Of a stretch of 64,000 nucleotides of DNA, positions 42,027-49,858 are shown in pieces; the first letter of the stretch is position 1; each line of letters starts with the position of its first letter. Under the pieces are notes generated by a model. It was not told where the DNA came from and ran no database searches. It saw nothing but the letters and a program-made list of their open reading frames with translations. Made by a program: the position numbers and the translations under genes. The stretch comes from Microbacterium schleiferi (lineage in GTDB: Bacteria; Actinomycetota; Actinomycetes; Actinomycetales; Microbacteriaceae). The DNA lies in NCBI RefSeq assembly GCF_020781975.1, contig NZ_JAJGNI010000004.1, forward strand, positions 124,001 to 188,000, written 5' to 3'.

Positions 42027-42680
42027 TCAGTCAGACAATGCGAGCGCGCGATACGGCTCGCGGGTCTCGACCGAGGCGACCGCCAGTGTTCGCGTGCGCT
42101 GCGTGCGTAAGTACAGCTCATCGATGAGAGCCGTCGCCAGGCCGACAAGCCGGGCAATCTCCGTCTCGTCGCGATCAACCCACGCGCACCGGGGCTCGTC
42201 GCCGACAGGGACGAAACCGTCGTGCTGTTCCCAGGCGACCAGCGTGCGCTCGGCACCGAGGACGTGTTGCTGCCACCAGACCTGGCGCAGGTAGGAGCGT
42301 GGGATGCTGCGCCACTCCTTATTCGTCGTCTTGATCTCGGCGAGGATGACGCGCCCCTGCGCGTCGACCACCACGCCGTCGGGGGTAGCGAGATGACGTT
42401 TCTCAATCTCGGCGTGAAAGAGCGCCGAGGAGGGCTGGATGCCGTGCGTTGCGGCTACCCACCGTGCGATTTCGGGTTCGCGCAGCCGCCCGTGGTTCGT
42501 ATAGGCATTGCCCGAGAACCCGGAGCCCATGAGCTTGGCGTCGGCGGCGCGGGCAATGGCCCGTTCAGAGGTGAGCGTCGCGACATCCGTTGCTGTGATT
42601 CCCCGCGAACGCGCCCGCACCCACGCGACCCGGTCTCGCGAGTCGGCGACGATGCGCGCTTGGAGTTCGGGAGTCACCAC
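42027..42680 (-). CDS. YqaJ-type PD-(D/E)XK nuclease
   Basis: A 217-residue protein. GITATDVATL at the N-terminus, GRLREPEIARWV with the conserved Glu, and PDGVVVDAQGRVILAEIKTT make up the D...E-x-K core of lambda-exonuclease/YqaJ nucleases, so catalysis should be possible. In phages the family pairs with a single-strand annealing protein; none is nearby and no other phage gene is seen. The start is a GTG-GTG pair at 42680 without a clear ribosome-binding site. It converges on nothing and stands divergent from the rplJ leader. Confidence 0.8.
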   Translation of the reverse strand: MVTPELQARIVADSRDRVAWVRARSRGITATDVATLTSERAIARAADAKLMGSGFSGNAYTNHGRLREPEIARWVAATHGIQPSSALFHAEIEKRHLATPDGVVVDAQGRVILAEIKTTNKEWRSIPRSYLRQVWWQQHVLGAERTLVAWEQHDGFVPVGDEPRCAWVDRDETEIARLVGLATALIDELYLRTQRTRTLAVASVETREPYRALALSD

Positions 42681-42751
42681 TTGACCCTACGTCGGGGTCG
42701 CGACCTCGGCCGCCCTCACACGCGAAGATGTGCGAGAGGCCCGGCGACGAT

Positions 42752-42780
42752 TTGTTGGGGTGGGGACCGGAGCGTACACT
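42752..42780 (+). promoter_or_regulatory. rplJL promoter
   Basis: TTGTTG (42752-42757) and TACACT (42775-42780) with 17-base spacing lie about 230 bases upstream of rplJ. The -10 context GTACACTTG also occurs before tRNA-Trp. Confidence 0.65.
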
Positions 42781-42786
42781 TGTCGG

Positions 42787-43006
42787 AGCCGAAGACCGCC
42801 GGTCATCGGCGTGCGCGTAAGCGAACGTCGATCGAAGCGCTGGAAATTCTCTTCCGGGAGAGTCGCCAGGGGCCTGCGCAGGTGTCACGAACAACGCCCA
42901 TCCGGGCCGAAGCTCCGTGCGCTTGCGCCGGAGCTTTTCTCATTTTTGGGGGTCCGAGGCTCCCGTCCCGCCACCGCGGAATGGGGACAAGACACAAGGA
43001 GTGGCC
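42787..43006 (+). ncRNA. rplJ leader with attenuator hairpin (L10-leader candidate)
   Basis: About 220 untranslated bases precede rplJ. Near the middle, AAGCTCCG (42910-42917) pairs with CGGAGCTT (42929-42936) around an inner GCGC-TT-GCGC stem. TTCTCATTTTT follows, a textbook intrinsic terminator placed before the gene, so it would act as an attenuator. The upstream part (for example GGAAATTCTCTTCCGGGAG, about 42840-42859) folds separately and could hold the L10(L12)4-binding site. The assignment to the L10 leader class rests on position and structure, not on an alignment. Confidence 0.65.
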
Positions 43007-43522
43007 ATGGCGCAGAAGGAAGCGACGGTTGCCGAGCTCACGAAGAACTTCGAGGACTCGACTGCCGTTCTGCTCACCGAGTACCGCGGCCTGACGGTTG
43101 CTGAGCTCAAGGAGCTCCGCAACGCGATCCGTCAGGACGCCGAGTACGCCGTGGTGAAGAACACGCTCTCCAAGATCGCCGCGAACAACGCGGGGATCAC
43201 GTCGATGGATGAGGACCTCAAGGGACCCTCGGCTATCGCATTCGTGCACGGTGACCCGGTCACCGTCGCGAAGGGACTGCGCGCCTTCGCCAAGGCACAC
43301 CCTCTTCTGGTGATCAAGGGCGGATACTTCGACGGTTCCCCCCTGAGCGCAGAAGAGGTAAACAAGCTCGCCGACCTCGAGAGCCGTGAAGTCCTGCTGG
43401 CGAAGCTCGCCGGCGCGATGAAGGCCTCGATGACCAAGGCAGCATTCGTCTTCAACGCACTGCCGTCGAAGGCCGTTCGCACGGTCGACGCGCTGCGTGA
43501 GAAGCAGGAGTCCGCGGCCTGA
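43007..43522 (+). CDS. rplJ: 50S ribosomal protein L10
   Basis: A 171-residue protein. EYRGLTVAELKELRNAIR and the VVKNTLSKIAA block match L10, and the C-terminal helix that recruits L12 dimers is present. The ATG at 43007 is preceded by AAGGAGTGGCC; the open frame before it is leader. It is followed 41 bases later by rplL, with AAGGAG as ribosome-binding site. Confidence 0.97.
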   Translation: MAQKEATVAELTKNFEDSTAVLLTEYRGLTVAELKELRNAIRQDAEYAVVKNTLSKIAANNAGITSMDEDLKGPSAIAFVHGDPVTVAKGLRAFAKAHPLLVIKGGYFDGSPLSAEEVNKLADLESREVLLAKLAGAMKASMTKAAFVFNALPSKAVRTVDALREKQESAA

Positions 43523-43563
43523 GTCGGCCCCGGCGATAACCACACCCATCAAGGAGAATCATC

Positions 43564-43953
43564 ATGGCAAAGCTCAGCACTGAAGAGCTGCTCGACGCGT
43601 TCAAGGAGCTCACCCTCATCGAGCTCTCCGAGTTCGTCAAGGCGTTCGAGGAGACCTTCGACGTCACCGCCGCCGCGCCCGTCGCGGTTGCCGCCGCCGG
43701 CGCCCCCGCCGGTGGTGCCCCCGCCGAAGAGGCCGAAGAGAAGGACGCGTTCGACGTCATCCTCGAGGCCGCCGGCGACAAGAAGATCCAGGTCATCAAG
43801 GTCGTCCGCGAGCTCACCTCGCTCGGCCTCGGCGAGGCCAAGGCCGTCGTCGACGGTGCTCCCAAGGCTGTCCTCGAGGGCGCCAACAAGGAGACCGCAG
43901 ACAAGGCGAAGGCTGCTCTCGAAGAGGCAGGCGCCACGGTCACCCTCAAGTAA
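43564..43953 (+). CDS. rplL: 50S ribosomal protein L7/L12
   Basis: A 129-residue acidic protein with the N-terminal dimerisation helices ([20 protein letters not shown]), an Ala/Gly/Pro hinge (about 40-60) and the C-terminal factor-binding domain ([20 protein letters not shown]). Several copies form the stalk that recruits elongation factors. The unit is closed by a TTCG-capped terminator. Confidence 0.97.
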   Translation: MAKLSTEELLDAFKELTLIELSEFVKAFEETFDVTAAAPVAVAAAGAPAGGAPAEEAEEKDAFDVILEAAGDKKIQVIKVVRELTSLGLGEAKAVVDGAPKAVLEGANKETADKAKAALEEAGATVTLK

Positions 43954-43970
43954 GTCCCTGCGACTTTCTC

Positions 43971-44008
43971 GCGAAGGCCTCGGATGCTTCGGCATCCGGG
44001 GTCTTCGC
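43971..44008 (+). terminator. terminator of rplJL
   Basis: A 17-bp stem with two G-T wobbles (43971-43987 with 43992-44008) is capped by a TTCG tetraloop; the loop-proximal pairs are GGATGC/GCATCC. It starts 17 bases after the rplL stop. Confidence 0.8.
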
Positions 44009-44044
44009 GCATCTCGGCATCCGTCAGCGCCAGAAGGTGCCCGC

Positions 44045-44050
44045 TAGGGT
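44045..44050 (+). promoter_or_regulatory. -10 box of the P-type ATPase gene, leaderless spacing
   Basis: TAGGGT ends six bases before the ATG at 44057. Confidence 0.6.
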
Positions 44051-44056
44051 GAACGC

Positions 44057-46576
44057 ATGACCAGCGGTACCGACGTGGCGACGCAGCCAGGGCCTGAGCC
44101 GGCCGGCGATGGTGAGCTCACCGGACTCACGGCAGCCGAGGTAGCCGAGCGTGTGTCGGATGGCCGAACCAACGCGTATCAGGCCGACTCCAGCCGGAGC
44201 ATCGGCAGCATCATCCGCGCCAATGTGTTCACGATCTTCAACGCGATCGTTGGATCGTGCTTTGCCGTTCTCCTGCTGCTCGGGCGCTGGCAGGACGCGA
44301 TCTTCGGCCTCAGCGCTCTGGCCAACACGATCATCGGTGCGTGGCAGGAGTTCCGCGCCAAGGCGGCGCTCGATCGCCTGGCGCTGCTGAACGCACCGAC
44401 TGCTCGGGTCCTGCGCGACGGTGTCGAGGCTGAGATCCACCCGACCGATGTCGTGATCGATGACATCCTGGTGCTGCGCGCCGGCGATCAGATCGCAGCC
44501 GATGCCGAAGCAGTTGCCGCCCGCGGATTGCAGGTCGACGAGTCGATGCTCACCGGTGAGTCAGATGCTGTCGACAAGCATCCCGGCGATGAGGCACTTT
44601 CGGGTTCGATCGTCGTCGCGGGAGAGGGGCTCGCGCGCGTCATCCGTGTGGGTGCCGACTCGTATGCCAACCGATTCGCCGCTGAGGCCAAGCGGTTCTC
44701 GCTCGTCTCGAGCGAGCTGCGCTCGTCGATCAACCTTGTGCTGCGTGTCGTCGGCTGGGCGATCGGACCCATGGCACTTCTCGTCCTGAACGCCCAGATG
44801 ATGGTGTTCGGCGGATGGGTCGCCGCCTGGGAGAGTGGCGACTGGGTTCAGGCAGCCGTCAATACGATCGCCGCCGTGACCGCGATGATTCCCCTCGGGC
44901 TCGTCCTCATGACGAGCATCGCCTTTGCGGTCGGCGCCGCAAAGCTCGCCTCCCGCCAGGTGCTCGTCAACGAACTCCCCGCCGTCGAGGGACTGGCGCG
45001 CGTAGACGTTGTATGCCTCGACAAGACCGGCACGCTCACGGCCGGAGAGATCGAGTTCGATGCCGTTCATCCCGTCGGCGATGCCGCGGCCCCCGGATGG
45101 GATGAGGCACTGGCCTGGTACGGCGCTGACCCGGCGGCCAACGCCACAGCGCGGTGCCTGCGCGACCCCTACCCGCTCGAGGCTCCTGTCGCCGTCGGGT
45201 CAGTCATCCCGTTCTCGTCGGCACGCAAATGGAGCGCAGTATCGTTCAGCGACGGGCCGTCGGGTGCCTGGGTTCTCGGTGCTCCTGAAATGGTCTTTCC
45301 GGAGGGGACCGGAGACGGAACCGAGCTCGGGTCCCTGGTCGCCGAACTTGCCGCGACCGGACGACGCACCCTCGTGCTCGGCCACTCGCCGCATCCGATC
45401 TCCGATGAGCAGGCCGAGGCCGAGCGCATCCCCGACGATCTCGTCCCGATCGTCGTGCTCACCTTCCGCGAACAGGTGAGGCCGGATGCCGCGCAGACGC
45501 TGGCGTATTTCCGGGAGCAGGGGGTCGGCATCCGTGTCATCTCGGGCGATAACCCCCGCACCGTCGCTGCCATTGCGCGCGAGGTCGGGGTCGACGCTCC
45601 GGAGGGGTTCGATGCTCGGCAGCTACCCGAGGACGACGAGGCGCTCGCAGACGTGCTCGAGACCTACCACGTGTTCGGCCGCGTCACCCCGGAGCAGAAG
45701 AAGCGCATGGTCACTGCGTTGCAATCGCGTGGCCATACCGTGGCGATGACCGGCGACGGCGTCAACGACGCGCTCGCGATCAAGACAGCCGACATCGGCA
45801 TCGCGATGAACTCGGGCGCAGCCGCCACGAAGGCGGTAGCGCGCCTCGTGCTGCTGGACGGGCAGTTCTCGCACCTCCCCGACGTCGTCGCCGAAGGACG
45901 TCAGGTGATCGCCAACATCGAGCGCGTCTCGATGCTGTTCCTCACCAAGACGGCTTACATCTTCGTGCTGTCGATCGTGTTCGGCATCCTGGTGCTGCAG
46001 TTCCCGTTCCTGCCTCGGCAGCTCTCGATCACCGACGGACTCACCATCGGCATCCCGGCATTCTTCCTGGCCCTCATGCCCAACCGGCAGCGCTACATTC
46101 CGGGGTTCCTGCGGCGCTCGCTCAGCTTCGCGATTCCCGCCGGCGTCGTCGTGGGAGCAGGGCTCACCCTCTACACCCTCGGCGCGCAATCGCTCGGCGT
46201 CGACGAACAGCAGATGCGCACTGGGGCGACGATCCTGCTCGCGATCGTCGGGATCTGGATTCTGACCGTGCTGTCCCGTCCGATCAACCGCTACAAGGGC
46301 CTCGTGATCGGTGCCATGTTCATCGGCCTGGTGCTGATCTTCTCGGTGCCGCTCGCGACGGAGTTCTTCCAACTTGTCGACCCGGGTGAGGATGCCGCGT
46401 ACCTGCTCACCGTCGTGATCGTGGCGACCATCGGTGGTATCGAGATCGTGCGGTTCATCCACCGCCGATTCGTGGCGCGTGATACTGCTGCCAGGACGGC
46501 GGGGCTCAGCGCCGGGCGGCCGCGGCGGCGCGGAAGAAGCGGTTCGTTGGCGGAAGCCACAACACCACGAGAGTGA
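44057..46576 (+). CDS. P-type cation-transporting ATPase (CtpE-like)
   Basis: An 839-residue ion pump. The actuator TGES motif (about 166-169), phosphorylated D322 in CLDKTGTLT, and the hinge MTGDGVNDAL (about 564-573) are intact. The ion-site helix reads IPLGLVLMTS instead of a CPx metal motif, so it is not a heavy-metal pump. Overall it resembles mycobacterial CtpE, which takes up Ca2+. About ten transmembrane helices are predicted, six of them C-terminal to the catalytic loop. The 3' end overlaps the convergent membrane-protein gene by 71 bases. The transported ion is inferred. Confidence 0.88.
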   Translation: MTSGTDVATQPGPEPAGDGELTGLTAAEVAERVSDGRTNAYQADSSRSIGSIIRANVFTIFNAIVGSCFAVLLLLGRWQDAIFGLSALANTIIGAWQEFRAKAALDRLALLNAPTARVLRDGVEAEIHPTDVVIDDILVLRAGDQIAADAEAVAARGLQVDESMLTGESDAVDKHPGDEALSGSIVVAGEGLARVIRVGADSYANRFAAEAKRFSLVSSELRSSINLVLRVVGWAIGPMALLVLNAQMMVFGGWVAAWESGDWVQAAVNTIAAVTAMIPLGLVLMTSIAFAVGAAKLASRQVLVNELPAVEGLARVDVVCLDKTGTLTAGEIEFDAVHPVGDAAAPGWDEALAWYGADPAANATARCLRDPYPLEAPVAVGSVIPFSSARKWSAVSFSDGPSGAWVLGAPEMVFPEGTGDGTELGSLVAELAATGRRTLVLGHSPHPISDEQAEAERIPDDLVPIVVLTFREQVRPDAAQTLAYFREQGVGIRVISGDNPRTVAAIAREVGVDAPEGFDARQLPEDDEALADVLETYHVFGRVTPEQKKRMVTALQSRGHTVAMTGDGVNDALAIKTADIGIAMNSGAAATKAVARLVLLDGQFSHLPDVVAEGRQVIANIERVSMLFLTKTAYIFVLSIVFGILVLQFPFLPRQLSITDGLTIGIPAFFLALMPNRQRYIPGFLRRSLSFAIPAGVVVGAGLTLYTLGAQSLGVDEQQMRTGATILLAIVGIWILTVLSRPINRYKGLVIGAMFIGLVLIFSVPLATEFFQLVDPGEDAAYLLTVVIVATIGGIEIVRFIHRRFVARDTAARTAGLSAGRPRRRGRSGSLAEATTPRE

Positions 46577-46952
46577 ACAGCTCGAGCGCGAGCTGAACGG
46601 CGGCGATCCAGTCGAAGTCCGCGGCGGCGATGGCCAGGACGTGAAGTGGCACCTGGATCGCCAGGTACACCGTCAAGACGATGCGAGACAGGCCGCTGCC
46701 GCGCGCGACGCCGGAAGCGATCCCGATGATCAACAGCCCGACGAGGATGATGGCAGCCCCGATGAGCGACACAGCGAGGACATCGCCGGAGCCTGTCTGG
46801 TCGTAGCGGCTGAGCAGCACCAGGATGCCGAGCAGGATGCCGAGCAGGCCTGTGAGGTAGACGAAAGCAACGGCGAACGAAACGATCACCGGCCGCCGCA
46901 CGCCCTTCGGGGGAGTTGTGACAGCACCGGCATCCGTCGTCGTCTCGCTCAC
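46506..46952 (-). CDS. four-helix membrane protein of unknown function
   Basis: A 148-residue protein with four hydrophobic segments (about 23-47, 57-80, 92-110, 114-133), a basic RFFRAAAAARR C-terminus and a polar N-terminus (SETTTDAGAVTTPPKGVRRP). The GTG at 46952 was chosen over upstream codons because the added residues are polar and unlike a signal. The topology is typical of small DUF2127/DUF4383-like actinobacterial proteins. Its 3' end lies inside the ATPase gene, an unusual 71-base convergent overlap. Confidence 0.65.
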   Translation of the reverse strand: MSETTTDAGAVTTPPKGVRRPVIVSFAVAFVYLTGLLGILLGILVLLSRYDQTGSGDVLAVSLIGAAIILVGLLIIGIASGVARGSGLSRIVLTVYLAIQVPLHVLAIAAADFDWIAAVQLALELFTLVVLWLPPTNRFFRAAAAARR

Positions 46953-46990
46953 GGCACCACTGTAGCGGGAGGGCCCTCGCGGCCGATCCT

Positions 46991-47076
46991 GGCGCGAACC
47001 CACACGAATCAGCGCGAACCCTCACCTTTCGGTCGAAGAAACCGGTGGGTTGGAGGGCGAAGGTGTGGGTTCGGCG
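46991..47076. repeat. intergenic repeat element, copy B (GGTGTGGGTTC family)
   Basis: It begins GCGCGAACCCACACGAATC and ends GAAGGTGTGGGTTCGGCG (47059-47076); the end is identical over 18 bases to 20973-20990. CGAACCCACAC and GTGTGGGTTCG form the inverted outer arms. The element fills most of the gap between two genes that face away from each other here (46953-47098). Confidence 0.7.
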
Positions 47077-47098
47077 CCTTCCCGCGGGGGGAGAGAGG

Positions 47099-48133
47099 TC
47101 AGGATGTGACGCCGACGCCCACGGTCACCGAGGGGGTTCCCGGGGGAGGGGCAGTCGAGTTGCGCACAATCATGCGCGCCTGGATGCTGACATCCGCGGG
47201 ATCCTGCTCCGGATTCTCGAGCTGCTCGAGCAGCATCCTGGCCCCCTGTGCGCCCTGACTGCGGGGCGACTGCTCAAGCGTGGTGAGTGAGAACATCTCG
47301 GCGAACTCGTGATTGTCGATACCGACGACGCTGAGTGCTGACGGGACCGGGATGCCGAGCCGGCGCGCCGCGATGATGGCCCCGATCGCGACCTCGTCGC
47401 ACGTAGCCAGAAGTGCCGTGGGCCGTCGATCGGGGTCTCCGAGGAGGTCGACAGCCGCTGCGTACCCACCGGGCAGACTCACCTCCGATCGCACGTGCGT
47501 CACCTCGAGGCCGGCCTCCCTCATCGTCGTCTGGTATCCCGCCAGACGCGCGCGATCGACGTGGGGACCGCTGGAGACCGAGACGCCTCCAAGGAAGGTG
47601 ATCTTCGTGTGACCGAGTTCGATGAGGTGCGCTGTGGCACGTCGAGCGGCAGACTCGTCATCCAGCCGCACGACTCCCGCATTGTCGCCCATTGCGACGA
47701 CGCTCACGACGGGGCGGCCGATCGCGACAAGTCGCTCCAGCTCGTGGTGATCGGGTTCAAGCCCGACCGCTATCAGTCCGTCGAATCGCTTGCGGGCCAG
47801 GAAGTCGTCGAACACGCGCCTGCGCCCTTCGGTGCCTGGCTTGGCGTCGTAGAGGGTCAGGTCGTACCCGGATTCGAGGAGCACCTCTTGAATACCTTCG
47901 AGAACCTCGGCGAAGAACCATCTGTTGAGGTAGGGCATGACGACGCCAATATTGCGCGTGCGCCCGGTGGCCAGGCTCGCAGCGCTCGAGGAGGGGACGT
48001 ATCCCATTTCGTGGGCGACGCGTGTCACCCGCTCTCGCGTGGCTGCGGCGACGTACCCGTGTCCGGTGAGGGCGCGACTTGCCGTCGCCTTCGAGACTCC
48101 CGCAGCGCGGGCCACGTCCTCGATGCCGCTCAC
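47099..48133 (-). CDS. LacI-family transcriptional regulator of the sugar importer
   Basis: A 344-residue regulator. The helix-turn-helix is at about 3-25 (IEDVARAAGVSKATASRAL), followed by the hinge helix (SSSAASLATGRT) and a periplasmic-binding-protein-like effector domain. Insertion of the hinge helix bends a CG-centred palindrome. Two such sites flank its own and the transporter promoter. The GTG at 48133 has GGAAGGT eight bases upstream. It is divergent from the solute-binding gene, so it probably represses it until the sugar binds. Confidence 0.92.
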   Translation of the reverse strand: MSGIEDVARAAGVSKATASRALTGHGYVAAATRERVTRVAHEMGYVPSSSAASLATGRTRNIGVVMPYLNRWFFAEVLEGIQEVLLESGYDLTLYDAKPGTEGRRRVFDDFLARKRFDGLIAVGLEPDHHELERLVAIGRPVVSVVAMGDNAGVVRLDDESAARRATAHLIELGHTKITFLGGVSVSSGPHVDRARLAGYQTTMREAGLEVTHVRSEVSLPGGYAAAVDLLGDPDRRPTALLATCDEVAIGAIIAARRLGIPVPSALSVVGIDNHEFAEMFSLTTLEQSPRSQGAQGARMLLEQLENPEQDPADVSIQARMIVRNSTAPPPGTPSVTVGVGVTS

Positions 48134-48235
48134 GTCGTTGTACCTTCCGGCGGTTCTCTGCGGTTCCCGACACCGCACCCGCGATCGATCGTCGATCTCT
48201 TGTAGGGACAGGCTAAACGACGAAAGGCGAAAAGG

Positions 48236-48247
48236 GGAACCGGTTCC
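48236..48247. promoter_or_regulatory. LacI-type operator 1
   Basis: GGAACCGGTTCC is a perfect 12-bp palindrome with a central CCGG, 103 bases from the lacI-type start and on its promoter side. Confidence 0.75.
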
Positions 48248-48332
48248 AGGTGAATGCAGTGTCGTCGATCACTATGCAGATAGCGAAAAGAGCGCTCCCA
48301 GGCGCAGTTATCGGCTCGTAATGGTTCATCTG

Positions 48333-48378
48333 TTGTGCGCGGGAGAAGAGGGCGATACGGTGTCATGGAAACGGTTCC
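48333..48378 (+). promoter_or_regulatory. promoter of the sugar importer with LacI-type operator 2
   Basis: TTGTGC (48333-48338) and TACGGT (48356-48361), spaced 17 bases, are followed by GGAAACGGTTCC (48367-48378). The latter matches operator 1 at 11 of 12 positions. It lies where the transcription start would be, so binding should block initiation. The operators are 131 bases apart, compatible with looping. Confidence 0.65.
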
Positions 48379-48433
48379 GGAGAGGCTCTTACGAAGGAAC
48401 CATGTCTGCGCTCAACGAGGAGGAGTCATTCAT

Positions 48434-49756
48434 ATGGGCATGACACAGCGTCACAAGGTGCTCGGCGCCGTGGCGATCGCCGGCATCGCGGGCATCGCGC
48501 TCGCGGGCTGCAGCGGTGACAGCGGCGGCGGCAGCACTGACGGTGGGGGCGGCGACGTCGACAACGTCGTCACGATCTACGGCACGATCTCGGACACCGA
48601 GGCGGAACTGCTGGACGAGTCGTGGGCTGACTTCGAAGAGGAGTCGGGAATCGACATCCAGTACGAGGCCTCCAAGGAGTTCGAGTCTCAGATCGGCATC
48701 CGCGCACAGGGTGGCAACCCGCCCGACATCGCGATCTTCCCGCAGCCCGGTCTGCTCGCCGACCTCGCGTCGCGCGGCTACCTGGTTCCGGCTCCCGAGG
48801 CCGTGCAGCAGAACGTCGCCGACTACTGGTCGGACGACTGGGCTGCTTACGGCACCGTCGACGGCACGCTGTACGGCGCGCCGCTGATGGCATCCGTCAA
48901 GGGCTTCATCTGGTACCAGCCCGCCAAGTTCGCGGAGTGGGGTCTTGAGGTCCCGACGACACTCGACGAACTCATGCAGGTCACGCAGACCATCCAGTCG
49001 ACCACCGGCAAGGCCCCGTGGTGTGCCGGCTTCGGCTCGGGCGACGCGACCGGCTGGCCGGGAACCGACTGGGTCGAGGACATGGTGCTTCGCGACTCGG
49101 GTCCCGAGGTCTACGACCAGTGGGTTGCCAACGAGGTGAAGTTCACCGACCAGCCGATCATCGACGCGTTCGACGCGACCGGTGAATACCTGCTGAACCC
49201 CGAGTACGTCAATGCCGGTTTCGGTGACGTCCAGTCCATCAACTCGACCGAGTTCGGCGACCCTGCTGCCGCCCTCGTCTCGGGTGAATGCGCACTGCAC
49301 CACCAGGCGTCGTTCTTCACCGGATTCATCGAGGACGCCGGCGGCACTGTCGCCGAGGACGGCGACGTCTGGGCGTTCATCATGCCCGGTCAGACCGCCG
49401 GTGCGCCGGCAGTCACCGGTGGTGGCGAGATCGTTGGCGCGTTCAACGACGAGTCCGACACGCAGGCCGTGCTTGAGTACCTCTCGAGCCCGGAGTGGGC
49501 GAACAACCGCGTCTCGCTCGGTGGTGTCATCTCGGCGAACACGGGCCTCGACCCGGCCAACGCTTCGTCGGGCATCCTGACGCAGGCGATCGAGATCCTT
49601 CAGGACCCGAACACCACGTTCCGGTTCGATGCATCCGACCTGATGCCCAGCGCCGTCGGCGCCGGGACGTTCTGGAAGGGCATGGTCTCGTGGATCAGCG
49701 GCACCCCCGTTGACGAGGTCACCGCACAGATCGAAGCCGGCTGGCCGTCCAGCTGA
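48434..49756 (+). CDS. sugar ABC transporter, solute-binding lipoprotein (alpha-glucoside AglE-like)
   Basis: A 440-residue exported protein. The lipobox LAGC places the lipidated Cys at 26, followed by a Gly/Ser/Asp linker and a type 1 solute-binding domain. VTIYGTISDTEAELLDESWA and NPPDIAIFPQPGLLADLA resemble alpha-glucoside binders of the AglE group. It delivers a sugar, probably an oligosaccharide or alpha-glucoside, to the two permeases downstream. The ATG at 48434 has AGGAGG upstream. A strong hairpin (49767-49802) after the gene probably raises its expression relative to the permeases. Confidence 0.88.
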   Translation: MGMTQRHKVLGAVAIAGIAGIALAGCSGDSGGGSTDGGGGDVDNVVTIYGTISDTEAELLDESWADFEEESGIDIQYEASKEFESQIGIRAQGGNPPDIAIFPQPGLLADLASRGYLVPAPEAVQQNVADYWSDDWAAYGTVDGTLYGAPLMASVKGFIWYQPAKFAEWGLEVPTTLDELMQVTQTIQSTTGKAPWCAGFGSGDATGWPGTDWVEDMVLRDSGPEVYDQWVANEVKFTDQPIIDAFDATGEYLLNPEYVNAGFGDVQSINSTEFGDPAAALVSGECALHHQASFFTGFIEDAGGTVAEDGDVWAFIMPGQTAGAPAVTGGGEIVGAFNDESDTQAVLEYLSSPEWANNRVSLGGVISANTGLDPANASSGILTQAIEILQDPNTTFRFDASDLMPSAVGAGTFWKGMVSWISGTPVDEVTAQIEAGWPSS

Positions 49757-49766
49757 CAGTGATCAC

Positions 49767-49802
49767 GGAGGGGCCGCCTCGCTCAGGCGGGGCGGCCCCT
49801 CC
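49767..49802 (+). terminator. attenuating hairpin between binding-protein and permease genes
   Basis: A perfect 12-bp stem (GGAGGGGCCGCC, 49767-49778; complement 49791-49802) around a loop that can pair alternatively (CCGCCT/AGGCGG). No U-tract follows, so partial read-through and 3'-end stabilisation are likely. Confidence 0.6.
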
Positions 49803-49858
49803 GCCGTCTTCCTGGCTAGGATTCGAGCGAGTCCACTGACGTACTCGAAAGGAGCGAC

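Noticed and set aside
42681-43006. A small gene in the rplJ leader
   Set aside because: The open frames there are Arg/Ser-rich and cross the promoter and attenuator; structure explains the stretch better.
49767-49802. A true end of transcription after the solute-binding gene
   Set aside because: The permeases follow with good ribosome-binding sites and no obvious promoter, so partial read-through is more likely.
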